Assembly: GCA_046703825.1 (NCBI GenBank)
Contig: JBJKSO010000022.1
Coordinates: forward strand, 1 to 55,979
Length of the DNA: 55,979 nucleotides
Direction of reading: 5' to 3'
Origin: JBJKSO01 sp046703825
Lineage (GTDB): Bacteria > Chloroflexota > Dormibacteria > Aeolococcales > Bog-877
The notes beneath the pieces are model-generated. The model made no database searches. It was not told where the DNA came from and saw only the letters and a program-made list of their open reading frames with translations. The position numbers and the translations under genes are program-made. The stretch's first letter is position 1. The number at the start of each line of letters is the position of its first letter. Shown in pieces: positions 17,929-28,300 of this stretch.

Positions 17929-19971
17929 GTGGCGAGCGGGCAGGTCCCGCAGGCCGCGCGCAGGCGCGCGGCCCAGCTCCGGGAAGAGCTTCAGCAGCAC
18001 AACTACCTCTACTACGTGCTGGATTCCCCGGAGATCTCGGATGCCGACTACGACCAGCTGCTGCGCGAGCTGATCGAGCTGGAGGAGGCCCACCCCTCCC
18101 TACAGACCAGGGATTCCCCGACACGGACCGTGGGCAGCCAGGCGCCCACCCCGTTCCGCAAGGTCCGGCACCAGGTCCGCATGCTCTCGCTCCAAGACGC
18201 CTTCTCCCTCGAGGAGGTGGAGGCTTTCGGGCGCAGGCTGCTGCGGGGGCTGGGCGAGGAGCCGGAGCTGAATGCGGAGCTCAAGATCGACGGGCTGGCG
18301 GTGAGCCTGACCTACCGCCAAGGGGAGCTGGTGCAGGGAGCCACCCGCGGCAACGGCGCGGAGGGGGAGGAGATCACCGCCAACATCCGCACCGTCAGCG
18401 GAGTCCCCCAGCTCCTCAGCCAGCAGGCCCAGCGAGAGGTGGACGGGCAAGTGGAGGTGCGGGGCGAGGTTTACATGCCTCGCTCGGTCTTGGCCGAGCT
18501 GAACCGCGAGCGAGAGGCCGCTGGTGAGCGGCTGTACGCCAACTGCCGCAATGCCGCCGCCGGCAGCCTGCGGCAGCTGGACGCCGGCATCACCCGGAGC
18601 CGCCACCTGCAGGCCTTCTTCTACGCCTGCGAGCCGCGACCGCGGCCGGTGGCCCGGCAATCTCAGCTGCTGGACTGGCTGGAGCAGGCCGGCTTCCCGG
18701 TCGATCCGCACCACCAGCGCCTGGGCGGGGTCGCTTCCGCCCGCGACTACCTGGAGCGCTGGCGTGAGGCTCGCCACCAGCTGGCCTACGAGACCGACGG
18801 AGTGGTGCTCAAAGTTGACCAGCTGGGACTGCAGGAGGAGCTGGGCGCCGACAGTCGCGCTCCTCGCTGGGCGATCGCCTTCAAGTTTCCCCCCGAGGAG
18901 AGAGAGACCAGGGTACTCGACATCCAGGTGAGCATCGGCCGCACTGGGGTCGCGACCCCGATCGCATTTTTGGAACCGGTGTTGGTGGCCGGGTCGACCG
19001 TGCAGCGAGTCACCCTGCACAACCAGGACTACGTGGCCGACAAGGACATTCGGGTGGGGGACGCGGTGCTGGTGCGCAAGGCGGGCGAGGTCATCCCCGA
19101 AGTGGTGCGCGTGCTGCCGGAGCAGCGCCCGCCCACGCTTGTGCCCTTCCGGATGCCGGACCGGTGTCCATCATGTGGCGAGCCCTTGGTGCGGGAGGAG
19201 GGGGAGGCGGCCACCAGGTGTGTCAACCCCCTCTGCCCGGCCCAGCGGCTGCAGCGGCTGATCCACTTCGTCAGCCGGGGGGGGCTCGACATCGACCGCT
19301 GCGGCCCGGCGGTTCTGGAGGAACTGCTGGAGCGCGGTTGGGTCAGCTCGCCGGCCGATCTGTTCCGAGTTACGGCGGAGCAGCTGCTAGAGGTGCCGCA
19401 CTTTGGGCAGCGGTCGGCGCGGCAGCTGGTGGCGGCGATCCAGGCCCGGCGCCAGCCGGAGCTGGACCGGCTGGTCTACGCCCTGGGGATCCCCCACGTG
19501 GGCGGCCGTACCGCCACCCTGTTGGCGGAACACTTCGGCAGCCTGGGACGGCTCCAGGAAGCGTCGATCGACGAGATGGAGGCGGTTCCCGGCGTCGGCC
19601 GCCTGATGGCGGAGGCGATTCACCGCTCGCTGAACAGCTCCGGCGGGCGCCGGCTCCTGGACCAGCTCGCCGACGCCGGTGTTCACGCCCAGCAGCTGCG
19701 GCAGGCTGACGGCCCCTGGAGGGGGCTAACCCTGGTGCTCACCGGATCGCTCGCCCGCTGGACCCGCGGCGAGGCCGAGCGCTTGGCGGTGGAGCGGGGA
19801 GCGCGCATCGCGTCCAGCGTGTCCAGCAAGACCAGCCTGGTGGTCGCCGGCGAGGCCGCCGGCTCCAAACTCGAGGCGGCCCAGCGCCTCAACGTGCCGG
19901 TGGCCGACGAGGAGGAGTTCGCCCGGCTCCTGCAGCAGCCTGAGAGCATTTACCAGCTCCTGGGTGGCTGA
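17929..19971 (+). CDS. ligA: NAD-dependent DNA ligase LigA
   Basis: 680 residues, full length. Seals nicks using NAD+ in replication and repair. Domain order: Ia (NYLYYVLDSPEISDADYD), adenylation domain with the AMP lysine in AELKIDGLAVSL, OB fold (IGRTGVATPIAFLEPV), a four-Cys zinc finger (CPSCGEPL...CVNPLCPAQ), helix-hairpin-helix repeats (VGGRTATLLAEHFG, VPGVGRLMAEAI) and a C-terminal BRCT domain (LVLTGSLARWTRGEAERL). It is coupled to pcrA and converges with the small unknown gene downstream. Confidence 0.97.
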   Translation: MASGQVPQAARRRAAQLREELQQHNYLYYVLDSPEISDADYDQLLRELIELEEAHPSLQTRDSPTRTVGSQAPTPFRKVRHQVRMLSLQDAFSLEEVEAFGRRLLRGLGEEPELNAELKIDGLAVSLTYRQGELVQGATRGNGAEGEEITANIRTVSGVPQLLSQQAQREVDGQVEVRGEVYMPRSVLAELNREREAAGERLYANCRNAAAGSLRQLDAGITRSRHLQAFFYACEPRPRPVARQSQLLDWLEQAGFPVDPHHQRLGGVASARDYLERWREARHQLAYETDGVVLKVDQLGLQEELGADSRAPRWAIAFKFPPEERETRVLDIQVSIGRTGVATPIAFLEPVLVAGSTVQRVTLHNQDYVADKDIRVGDAVLVRKAGEVIPEVVRVLPEQRPPTLVPFRMPDRCPSCGEPLVREEGEAATRCVNPLCPAQRLQRLIHFVSRGGLDIDRCGPAVLEELLERGWVSSPADLFRVTAEQLLEVPHFGQRSARQLVAAIQARRQPELDRLVYALGIPHVGGRTATLLAEHFGSLGRLQEASIDEMEAVPGVGRLMAEAIHRSLNSSGGRRLLDQLADAGVHAQQLRQADGPWRGLTLVLTGSLARWTRGEAERLAVERGARIASSVSSKTSLVVAGEAAGSKLEAAQRLNVPVADEEEFARLLQQPESIYQLLGG

Positions 19972-20445
19972 TCATTCAGGCTGCGCGTGGCCGTTCTCGG
20001 CGGCCGCCCGCGAGCGCAGGTACTGGCGCAACTGGTTGAGGGCGCCACTGAGCTCGGGCGGGGCGCCGGTTCCGAGCTGGGCGGCGGAGTCGGCCGCGGC
20101 GCTCAGAGTCGTCTCCGCCTGCTCGATCGACTGCCGCAGGGCCAGCTCCTCCACCAGGTCCACCAGTGACTCGGGATCCCGCTCCAGATCCACCGCCAGC
20201 CCGCGCATGAGCGCCGCCCAGCGGTCGCGAGACTCCTCGAGGCAGCGCGCCGCTTCCTCGAGTTTGGCCTGGGCCTTGCGGCTGGCGCGTCGGGCGCCGC
20301 GCACCGGTTCCGCGCTTACCACCGTGGCCGCTCCGCGTACCCCTGGCTGGTCCAGCAGCCGGCGGGTCAGCCGCGCCGACGCGAACGCGGCCGCGGCCCG
20401 CAGCAAAGCTGCTTCCAGCGCAGCCTGGGCTTCTACGTCCTCCAA
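19972..20445 (-). CDS. Hypothetical protein, alanine-rich helical
   Basis: 157 residues, leftward, TTG start with GGGAGG five bases upstream, which makes it more likely a real gene than a shadow. I do not recognise a family. It is strongly Ala/Glu/Arg/Leu-rich with long predicted helices (for example residues ~70-100, QAKLEEAARCLEESRDRWAA), no signal peptide and no membrane segment, and a polar C-terminus. It starts convergently one base after ligA ends and is divergent from gatC with about 47 bases between. Cytosolic coiled-coil-like protein of unknown role. Confidence 0.6.
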   Translation of the reverse strand: MEDVEAQAALEAALLRAAAAFASARLTRRLLDQPGVRGAATVVSAEPVRGARRASRKAQAKLEEAARCLEESRDRWAALMRGLAVDLERDPESLVDLVEELALRQSIEQAETTLSAAADSAAQLGTGAPPELSGALNQLRQYLRSRAAAENGHAQPE

Positions 20446-20477
20446 GCCAGCCTCCCGAGATCAAAAGTTGCGGTTCA

Positions 20478-20483
20478 TATAAT
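20478..20483 (+). promoter_or_regulatory. -10 element of the gatCAB operon
   Basis: A perfect TATAAT lies 9 bases before GTG 20493 and only 3 before GTG 20487. Transcription should begin around 20490, so the second GTG is the likelier start and the mRNA would have almost no leader. No clear -35. Confidence 0.5.
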
Positions 20484-20492
20484 CGAGTGTCG

Positions 20493-20804
20493 GTGGCAAC
20501 AGAGAACAGCGAACCGGCTGCTGGCCTGGACTTGGCTGAGGTGGAGCGGGTCAGCAACCTGGCGCGCCTGGGCCTTAACCGCGAGGAGCTGGAGGTCCTG
20601 GGGCGGCAACTCCAGAGCATCGTGGGTGCCGTCTCCAAGATGTCCGAGGCCGACCTCGGTTCGGTGGATCCCACTGCCCAGGTCGGCGGCCTCGCCAACG
20701 TGTTCCGCGAAGACCGCGCGGTCCCGGGCCTGAGCGCGTCAGAGGCGCTGGCCAATGCGCCGGTGACCGAGCTGGGATTTCTGCGGGTGCCTGCCATCCA
20801 ATGA
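20493..20804 (+). CDS. gatC: Asp-tRNA(Asn)/Glu-tRNA(Gln) amidotransferase subunit C
   Basis: 103 residues from GTG 20493; GTG 20487 would add two codons but lies only 3 bases from the TATAAT. GatC is the small clamp holding GatA and GatB together. Visible are VERVSNLARLGLNREELE and the C-terminal LANVFREDRAVPGLSASEALANAP. The stop overlaps the gatA start (ATGA). Confidence 0.93.
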   Translation: MATENSEPAAGLDLAEVERVSNLARLGLNREELEVLGRQLQSIVGAVSKMSEADLGSVDPTAQVGGLANVFREDRAVPGLSASEALANAPVTELGFLRVPAIQ

Positions 20805-22276
20805 GCCTGTTGCAGCAGCCGATCGCGCTGCTGGCGGCCGAGCTCCGAGCCCGACGTCTCAGCCCCCAGGAACTCCTGCAGGACGCCTTGGCGCAGGTGG
20901 ATCGGCTAGATGCCAAGGTGCACGCTTTCCTGCGACTGGACGTGGAGGGCGCGACCCGTGCGGCGCAGCGCGCCGCCGACCTGCTGGCGTCGGAGGCGGA
21001 CACGGCCCCGGACCTGTGTGGGATCCCGATCGCCTACAAGGACGTCATCTGCACCAAGGGGCTGGAGACCAATGCGGGCAGCCGCATCCTCGCCGGCTTC
21101 GTACCTCCCTACGATGCAACCGTGGTCGAGCGGCTTGCCGCCGCCGGGGCCGTCCCCGTGGGCAAGCTCAACTGCGACGAGTTCGCGATGGGGAGCTCGA
21201 ACGAGAACTCTGCCTACGGCCCCACCCTCAATCCCTGGAGTCTGGATCGCGTGCCGGGGGGCAGCAGCGGCGGTTCGGCGGCCGCCGTCGCGGCGCGGAT
21301 GGTGGCGGGTACGCTGGGCAGCGACACCGGCGGCTCGATCCGACTCCCCGCCTCCTTTTGCGGCGTGGTCGGGGTCAAGCCCACCTACGGTCGGGTGAGC
21401 CGCTACGGGCTCATCGCCTTCGCCAGCTCACTGGATCAAGTCGGTCCCTTCGGCAAGACGGTCGCTGACGCTGCCCTGCTCTTCCGGGTCATCGCCGGCC
21501 ACGATCCTCGCGACAGCACCTCGGTGCCCGGTGCCCCTCCCGACATCACCGACGAGCTCGGCCGCGGAGTGGAGGGGCTCCGTCTCGGCCTGCCCCGGGA
21601 GTACCTGGCGGGCGGGATTGACCCAGAGGTCGAGGCGGTTTTCCAAGAGGCGGCCAAAGCGCTTGAGCGCCGCGGCGCGGTGCTCAAGGATATCTCGCTG
21701 CCGGCCACCGAGCACGCGCTGGCTGCCTACTACATCATCGCCCCGGCCGAGGTGAGCAGCAATCTGGCGCGCATGGACGGGATCCGATTCGGCCCGGGAT
21801 TCCCAAGGGCGGCCAGCCTGCGGGAGCTTTACGAACGGACCCGCCACGACGGCTTCGGGCCGGAGTCCAAGAGGCGGATAACACTGGGCACCTACGCGCT
21901 CAGCAGCGGCTACTACGACGCTTTCTACCTGCGCGCCCAGAAGGTGCGCACGCTGGTGGCTCAGGACTTCGAGCGGGCCTTCGGCGAGGTGGACGCCATC
22001 ATTTCTCCGACCGCACCCACGGCCGCTTTCAGACTGGGCGAGCGCACCGGCGACCCGCTGGCGATGTACGCCACCGACGCCCTGACCCTTCCTGCCAACC
22101 TGGCCGGGATCTCTGGCATCTCGGTGCCGACCGGCTTCGCCGGAGGGCTTCCGGTCGGGCTGCAGGTGCTCGGTCCGTACCTGGGCGAACCGGTCTGCTT
22201 TCGGGTGGCCGCTGCAATCGAGCGGGAGCGGCCAGTGTGGCAGGAGCGGCCACTGGCGCTGGAGGCGGCGGCTTGA
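20801..22276 (+). CDS. gatA: Asp-tRNA(Asn)/Glu-tRNA(Gln) amidotransferase subunit A
   Basis: 491 residues, amidase-signature enzyme that releases ammonia from glutamine for GatB. The Lys-cisSer-Ser triad is intact: Lys in AYKDVICTKG, cis-Ser in PGGSSGGSAAAVA, Ser in GSDTGGSIRLPAS. Also GKLNCDEFAMGSSNENSAYG and KPTYGRVSRYGL, which distinguish GatA from general amidases such as the one at 42691. It sits between gatC (ATGA overlap) and gatB (TTGA overlap). Confidence 0.97.
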   Translation: MSLLQQPIALLAAELRARRLSPQELLQDALAQVDRLDAKVHAFLRLDVEGATRAAQRAADLLASEADTAPDLCGIPIAYKDVICTKGLETNAGSRILAGFVPPYDATVVERLAAAGAVPVGKLNCDEFAMGSSNENSAYGPTLNPWSLDRVPGGSSGGSAAAVAARMVAGTLGSDTGGSIRLPASFCGVVGVKPTYGRVSRYGLIAFASSLDQVGPFGKTVADAALLFRVIAGHDPRDSTSVPGAPPDITDELGRGVEGLRLGLPREYLAGGIDPEVEAVFQEAAKALERRGAVLKDISLPATEHALAAYYIIAPAEVSSNLARMDGIRFGPGFPRAASLRELYERTRHDGFGPESKRRITLGTYALSSGYYDAFYLRAQKVRTLVAQDFERAFGEVDAIISPTAPTAAFRLGERTGDPLAMYATDALTLPANLAGISGISVPTGFAGGLPVGLQVLGPYLGEPVCFRVAAAIERERPVWQERPLALEAAA

Positions 22277-23748
22277 GCCAGGCCATCGACTCGGCCGCCT
22301 GGGAGGCGGTCATCGGGCTCGAGGTGCACGCCCAGCTGCGCACTGAGAGCAAGATGTTCTGCGGCTGCCCGGCCGACTACTTGGGGCAGGCTCCCAACAG
22401 CAACACCTGCCCGGTGTGTCTGGGCCTGCCGGGGACTCTGCCGGTGATCAATCAGCGGGCGGTGGAGATGACCCTGCGCACGGCGCTGGCCCTCAACTGT
22501 GAGATCCCCGAGTTCACCAAGTTCGACCGCAAGAACTACTTCTATCCGGACCTGCCCAAGGGTTACCAGATCTCGCAATACGACCTGCCGCTCTCCCGGC
22601 GGGGCCACCTGGAGTTCCAGGTTGAGGGCCGGCTGTGCCGGGCCGGCATCACGCGGGTGCACCTGGAGGAGGACACCGGCACCCTGCACCACGAGGGCGA
22701 TGAGATCCACACCGCCGCCTTCTCGCTGGTGGACCTCAACCGCGCTGGTGTTCCCTTGATGGAGATCGTGGGGGAACCGGACCTGGCCACCCCCGAAGAG
22801 GCGAGCGCCTACCTGCAGGCACTGCGGCAAATCCTCATCTACATCGGTGTGAACGACGGCAACATGGAGCAGGGCAGCCTGCGCTGCGATGCCAACATCT
22901 CGATGCGACGACGGGGCAGCAGCCAGCTGGGCGTCAAGGTTGAGATCAAGAACATGAACTCGTTTCGCAGCCTGCGTCGGGCGCTGGAGTTCGAGGTGCT
23001 GCGCCAGGTCGACGTGCTGGAGCAGGGCGGCACGTTGATCCAGGAGACCCGCGGCTGGAGCGAAGGTGAGCAGGCGACGGTCTCCCAGCGGACCAAGGAG
23101 GAGGCGCAGGAGTATCGGTACTTCCCCGAGCCCGACCTCCCACCGCTACTGGTCTCCCGCGAGCAGGTGGATGAGCTGCGTTCGGCGCTGCCCGAGCTGC
23201 CGGGGGCCAAGCGTGACCGGCTGAGCGCGGCCTACTCGATCCCGCCCAAGGCGGCCGCGCAGCTGTCGGAGCGGGCCGAGGACGCCGACTATTTCGAAGC
23301 CGTGGTGCGAGCGGGAGCACCCCCGCGCGAGGCGTCCAACTGGCAGCTGGTCGAGCTGATGGCGCTTTGCAAGCTTGAGCGCATCGGCCCAGACGAGTCT
23401 CGGGTCGGCCCCGCGCAGCTGGCCGGCCTGATCGCGTTGGTGCGCTCGGGCGAGATCAGCGGCAGCTCGGGCAAAAAGGTGCTCGAGGAGTGCTTCGCCA
23501 CCGGCGAGGATCCCGTGGAGATCGTCCGCCGGCTGGGCTTTCGCCAGGTCAGCGATCTGGACCAGCTCAAGGCCTGGGTGGACGCGGCATTGGAGCGAGA
23601 GCCGGCCGCGGCCGCAGACTATCGTGCGGGCAAGAAGCAGGCTCTCGGCCGGCTGGTGGGTGCGGTGATGGCCATGAGCAGGGGCCAGGCCAACGGAGAG
23701 ATGGTCAGCGCCATGCTGCAAGAGAGGCTTCCTCAGAACGGGAACTGA
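22273..23748 (+). CDS. gatB: Asp-tRNA(Asn)/Glu-tRNA(Gln) amidotransferase subunit B
   Basis: 491 residues from TTG 22273, which overlaps the gatA stop; the frame extends to a GTG at 22237 that is less likely. GatB phosphorylates and amidates the misacylated tRNA. Visible are VIGLEVHAQLRTESKMFCGC, PNSNTCPVCLGLPGTLPV, the HLEEDTG catalytic region, DANISMR and the C-terminal YqeY-like tail domain (IALVRSGEISGSSGKKVLEE). Completes GatCAB, needed where GlnRS and/or AsnRS is missing. Confidence 0.97.
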   Translation: MSQAIDSAAWEAVIGLEVHAQLRTESKMFCGCPADYLGQAPNSNTCPVCLGLPGTLPVINQRAVEMTLRTALALNCEIPEFTKFDRKNYFYPDLPKGYQISQYDLPLSRRGHLEFQVEGRLCRAGITRVHLEEDTGTLHHEGDEIHTAAFSLVDLNRAGVPLMEIVGEPDLATPEEASAYLQALRQILIYIGVNDGNMEQGSLRCDANISMRRRGSSQLGVKVEIKNMNSFRSLRRALEFEVLRQVDVLEQGGTLIQETRGWSEGEQATVSQRTKEEAQEYRYFPEPDLPPLLVSREQVDELRSALPELPGAKRDRLSAAYSIPPKAAAQLSERAEDADYFEAVVRAGAPPREASNWQLVELMALCKLERIGPDESRVGPAQLAGLIALVRSGEISGSSGKKVLEECFATGEDPVEIVRRLGFRQVSDLDQLKAWVDAALEREPAAAADYRAGKKQALGRLVGAVMAMSRGQANGEMVSAMLQERLPQNGN

Positions 23749-23818
23749 ATCCCCACCCGCTTCGGGTCGGCGGCAGCTGACCTCGCGCCCGAACTTCCGG
23801 CCGGGGGACCTGGTCCGG

Positions 23819-25087
23819 GTGGACTGCACCGCGATGGCGCATCGGGGTCTGGCGCTGGGCCGGCTCGAGGGCGGCCTGGTTGTCATGGTTTCGGGGGCGT
23901 TGCCGGGCGAGGCGGTCAGCGCTCGGGTGACCGACGTCCATCGAAGCCACCTGGTTGCGGAGCTGGTTCAGGTCATCACCCCGTCGCCGCGAAGGGTGAG
24001 CCCGCCCTGCCCCTACTTCGGCTCGTGCGGCGGCTGCCAACTCCAGCATGCGGACTACGAGTACCAGCTGGATCTCAAGGAGTCGGTCCTGAAAGAGGCG
24101 CTGGTGCGAGCCTCCGTCGAACTCCCGCCGCAGCTGGAGCGAGTTGGTGCGGAGCAGCTCTGGGGCTACCGCTGGCGCGGAGAGTTCCACTCCACCACCA
24201 ACTCCGACCAGCTGGGTTTCAAGGCGCGCCACGGCTACCGGGTGGTGGCGGTCGACCGATGTCTGATCCACCATCCGGCCATCAATCGCGTGCTGGAGCC
24301 GTTGGCCAGAGCCAACGCCGGCCAGGCGCCGGCGGCAACCCTGCGCCTCACCGCCGGGCAGGACGGCGAAGAGGTGCTGGTCGATGCCCGTCCGGAGGCT
24401 GGGAGCAGCCAGGCCCTGGTGGAGCGAGCGCAGCCCCGGCTGCCGCAGGGGCCCCGGCTGATGGTGGACTCGACCTCCTTGCAGTACCGAGGACGCCAGC
24501 TCCGGGTCTTCCCCGGGGCATTCATCCAGGTCAACCAGTCGCTGCTGCCCAAGCTCTACGGCGCGGTGCTGGAATGGTTGGGGGAAGACCTGCGCGGCCG
24601 CCGGGTGGTGGACGCCTACGGAGGCATGGGCGTGCTGGGTTTGGAGCTGGCCGAACGCGGCGCCTCGGTGAGCGTGGTGGAGGCCAACCCGATCGCCGCT
24701 CGCCTTAGCGAACTCCACGCCGAGATGTACGGGCTCGAATCCCGGCTGGCGGTGGTGTGCCAACCGCTGGAGGCCGCGCTCGCCGAGTTGAACGGGGCGG
24801 ACGCCGTGGTCTTGGACCCGCCGCGGGCTGGCCTGACCCCGGAGGTCAAGGGGTGGCTCGGCATCGCTGGACCCCGGACGATCGTCTATCTAAGTTGTGA
24901 AGTGTCAGCGCTGGCCCGCGATTTACACATCCTCTGCAGCACCGGGCCCTACCGGCTGGAGCGGATCCGGATGGTGGACATGTTTCCGCAGACCTACCAC
25001 TTCGAGGTGGCGGCGCTACTCCGGCGCCATGGGGGAGCGTCACCAGATCATGCGGCCGACGTGGACGGCGAAGCCGACCAAGTCTAG
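23819..25087 (+). CDS. RNA (uracil-5-)-methyltransferase, TrmA/RumA (RlmD) family
   Basis: At least 422 residues. The TRAM domain, iron-sulfur Cys motif (CPYFGSCGGCQLQHA, plus a later Cys in DRCLIHH), SAM-binding VVDAYGGMGVLGLELAE, LDPPRAGLTPE, catalytic Cys in YLSCEVSALARD and C-terminal DMFPQTYHFEVAALL are all present. It methylates U to m5U in 23S rRNA or tRNA. GTG 23819 is the first ordinary start, but it would cut off the first TRAM strand; codons upstream in frame read FRPGDLVRVDC, matching the family. A CTG at 23777 is the best upstream start. It follows gatB closely. Confidence 0.88.
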   Translation: MDCTAMAHRGLALGRLEGGLVVMVSGALPGEAVSARVTDVHRSHLVAELVQVITPSPRRVSPPCPYFGSCGGCQLQHADYEYQLDLKESVLKEALVRASVELPPQLERVGAEQLWGYRWRGEFHSTTNSDQLGFKARHGYRVVAVDRCLIHHPAINRVLEPLARANAGQAPAATLRLTAGQDGEEVLVDARPEAGSSQALVERAQPRLPQGPRLMVDSTSLQYRGRQLRVFPGAFIQVNQSLLPKLYGAVLEWLGEDLRGRRVVDAYGGMGVLGLELAERGASVSVVEANPIAARLSELHAEMYGLESRLAVVCQPLEAALAELNGADAVVLDPPRAGLTPEVKGWLGIAGPRTIVYLSCEVSALARDLHILCSTGPYRLERIRMVDMFPQTYHFEVAALLRRHGGASPDHAADVDGEADQV

Positions 25088-25161
25088 GTAGGACCGCCAC
25101 GAGCCCGCACCCAGCATGGGAGTCACATGGTCGAGCCGGTCAGTGCGGGTGGAGCGATCGT

Positions 25162-25230
25162 GCCCGGCGCGCCGGGCTTAGCTCTATGGGGCAGCCGTGT
25201 TTCCAACCCTCAGGCGAGGGTGGCCTGAGG
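25162..25230 (+). other. Two strong hairpins upstream of dnaE
   Basis: A perfect 16-base palindrome GCCCGGCGCGCCGGGC (25162-25177) is followed by an 8-bp stem CCTCAGGC/GCCTGAGG with a 7-base loop (25208-25230). A third, GGGTTC-CGCA-GAACCC, lies near 25299-25314. They could terminate the upstream operon or fold in a dnaE leader; none has a U-tract. Confidence 0.45.
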
Positions 25231-25336
25231 CGGCGCACTGCCTGCTCGGAGGCCGGGTGGTGACGAGTTTGTCGGCCCTCGATCCAGGATACTGGGCGGG
25301 TTCCGCAGAACCCGGTTGCCTACTGCCTAGCGAGTC

Positions 25337-28300
25337 ATGACTCCCGAATTCGTCCATCTCCACAACCACTCTGAGTACTCCCTGTTGGACGGGGCGTCGA
25401 GGGTCCAGGCCCTGGTGGAGCGAGCCCGCGAGCTGGGTCAGACCAGCATTGCGATCACCGACCACGGCGTGCTCGCGAGCGGGATCGAGTTCTACGACGC
25501 CGCGACTGCGGCCGGGCTGAACCCCATCATCGGCTGCGAGGTCTATGTGGCCGCCCGCTCCAGGCTCCAGAAGGAGGGCCCCGTCGACCGGGACCCCTCC
25601 CATCTGGTGCTCCTTGCCAGGGATCGAGTCGGCTACGCCAACCTGGTCCGCCTGGTCAGCGCCGCCCACCTCGAGGGCTTCTACTACAAGCCGCGCATAG
25701 ATCGTGAGCTGCTGAGTCAGTACGCGGAGGGGTTGATCGGCCTGTCCGGGTGCATCGGCGGGGAGGTGCCCCAGCGGTTGCTGGCGGGGGACGCCGCAGG
25801 AGCGCGGGAGCTGGCACTGGAGTATGGGCGGATCCTCGGCACCGACAGCTTCTTCCTGGAGCTTCAGGACCATGGTATGGAGGAGGAGAGGCGGGTCCGG
25901 GAGGGGCTGATCCAGCTGGCCCGCGAGACAGGGCTGCCACTGGTTGCCACCAACGACAGCCACTACGTCGACCAGGACGACGCCGAGGCCCATGACGTTC
26001 TGCTGTGCATCCAAACGGCAAGCCGACTGGACGATCCCCGGCGCATGCGTTTCTCCGGAGCCCACTTCTACCTGACCTCGGCGGAGGAGATGGCGGCCAA
26101 GTTCTCCTACTGCCTGGAGGCGGTCGGCAACAGCGCCGCCATCGCGGCTCGCTGCAGCTTCCAGCCGCCGCTGGATCTGCGGTTGCTCCCGCGCTACGAA
26201 GTTCCCGACGGGTCAGAGCCGGGCGCTTACCTGCGCCGGACGGCAGCGGCCGGGCTACGCCAGCGGCTGGGAGGGGCCGACCCGCCAGACGCTTACCAGC
26301 AGCGTCTGGACTACGAGCTGTCGGTGATCGAGGAGACCGGGTTCACCGCCTACTTCCTGATCGTCTGGGACTTCACCCGGGCGGGGCGGGAGCAGGGGGT
26401 CAAGATCGGTCCCGGGCGCGGCTCGGCTGCAGGCAGCGTGGTGGCCTGGGCGCTGGGGATCACCAACGTGGATCCGATCGCCTACGGGCTGATCTTCGAG
26501 CGCTTCCTAAACCCGGAGCGGGTCTCGATGCCGGACATCGATATCGATTTCGATGTCGTCGGCCGCACCCGGGTCATCGACTACGTCACCCGTAAGTACG
26601 GCTCGGACCGGGTGGCCCAGATCGTCACCTACGGAACCATGGCCGCCCGGGCCGCCTTGCGCGATGTGGGCCGGGTGCTCAGCGTGCCCCTGTCCGACGT
26701 GGACCGGCTGGCGAAGCTGGTTCCGGTGCGCCCGGGCATGACCCTGGACCAGGCGCTCCAGGAGTCCCGGGAGCTGAGGGAGCTGTACGAGGTGGAGGGC
26801 TGGGCGCGCCAGGTGGTTGATACCGCCCGCCGCTTGGAGGGCATCTGCCGCAACGCCGGCACTCACGCCGCCGGGGTGGTGATCGCGCCCGGGCCGCTGA
26901 CGGACTTCGTGCCGCTCCAGCGCTCGGTCAGCAACCGTGAGGCGGTGATCACCCAGTTCGACATGACCGGAGTGCAGCGAATTGGGCTGCTGAAGATGGA
27001 TTTCCTCGGCCTGGAGAACCTCACCATCCTGGAGGAGACCCTGGACAACATAGCCCTCACCAGCGGGGTTCGGCTCGACTTGGACCGGTTGCCGCTCGAC
27101 GATCGACCCACCTACGAGCTCTTGGCCCGCGGAGACACCCTGGGTGTGTTCCAGATGGAGCAGCAGGGTGGGCGGCGGATCGTGATGGACATGAAGCCGC
27201 AGAACTTAGACGACATGGCGGTGGCGGTGGCGTTGAACCGCCCTGGGGTGATCGAGGGGGGGGCGACCGACATCTACATGAAGCGACGCCGGGGGGAGGA
27301 AGCCACCACGTACATGCTTCCTGAACTCGAGCCGGTGCTGAGCGAGACCCACGGTGTGATCCTGTACCAGGACCAGGTGATGCAGATCGCCAATGTGGTG
27401 GCTGGCTTCAGCCTCGGGGCCGCGGACGTCCTCCGGGCCGCGATGGGCAAGAAGGACAAGTCCAAGATGGCCGCCCAGCGAGAGCGGTTCATCGATGGAG
27501 CCACCGCCAGGGGGGTGGCGGAGGCTACCGCCGGCGAGCTGTTCGACTTCATGGCCTACTTCGCGGGCTACGGGTTTAACAAGGCACACGCGGTCGCGTA
27601 CGGATTGATCAGCTACCAGACGGCGTACTTCAAGGCCAACTACCCGCTCGAGTACATGGCCGCGCTGTTGAACAGCAAGGCGGGGGATTTCGACCGGCTC
27701 AAGCTTGCCATCCAGGATGCCCAGGCCCGCGGCATCGTGGTCCATCCGCCGGACCTGAACCGTTCTCGGGTCGATTTCGCCGTGGTGGCCGAGGAGAGGG
27801 CGCGCCGGCGGCGGGGGGGCTCGGCGGGGCAGATCATCTACGGGCTCCAGCACATCAAGAATGTCGGTGAGGGGGCGGCGCGGGCGATCGTGGCCGAGCG
27901 CGAGGGTGAGGGGCCTTACCGGTCCCTGGTCGATCTCTGCCTGCGGCTGCGTGGTCGCGAACTGAACCGTCGGGTGCTGGAGGCGCTGATCCGCTGCGGC
28001 GCCTGCGACGGGCTGGGTTCGCGCGAACTGCTGCTGATCGAGCTGGACCAGGCGATCCGGCGCGCAGACCAGATAGCCCGGGAGCGCGACTCCGGCCAGA
28101 TCCCGCTCTTTGAGGTCGAAGGCGGCGCCGCGGCGGAGACCGTGGCCGCTAACGACGACGGCGCCCCGGCCGTGCGGCCGCTCCAGGAGTTAAGCGAAGA
28201 GGCTCGCCGGGAACGGCTGGCCTGGGAGCGTGACTTGCTCGGAATCTACTTGACCGAGCACCCCCTGCAGCGCGCCGCGGCGGTTCTGGCCAAGCGCACC

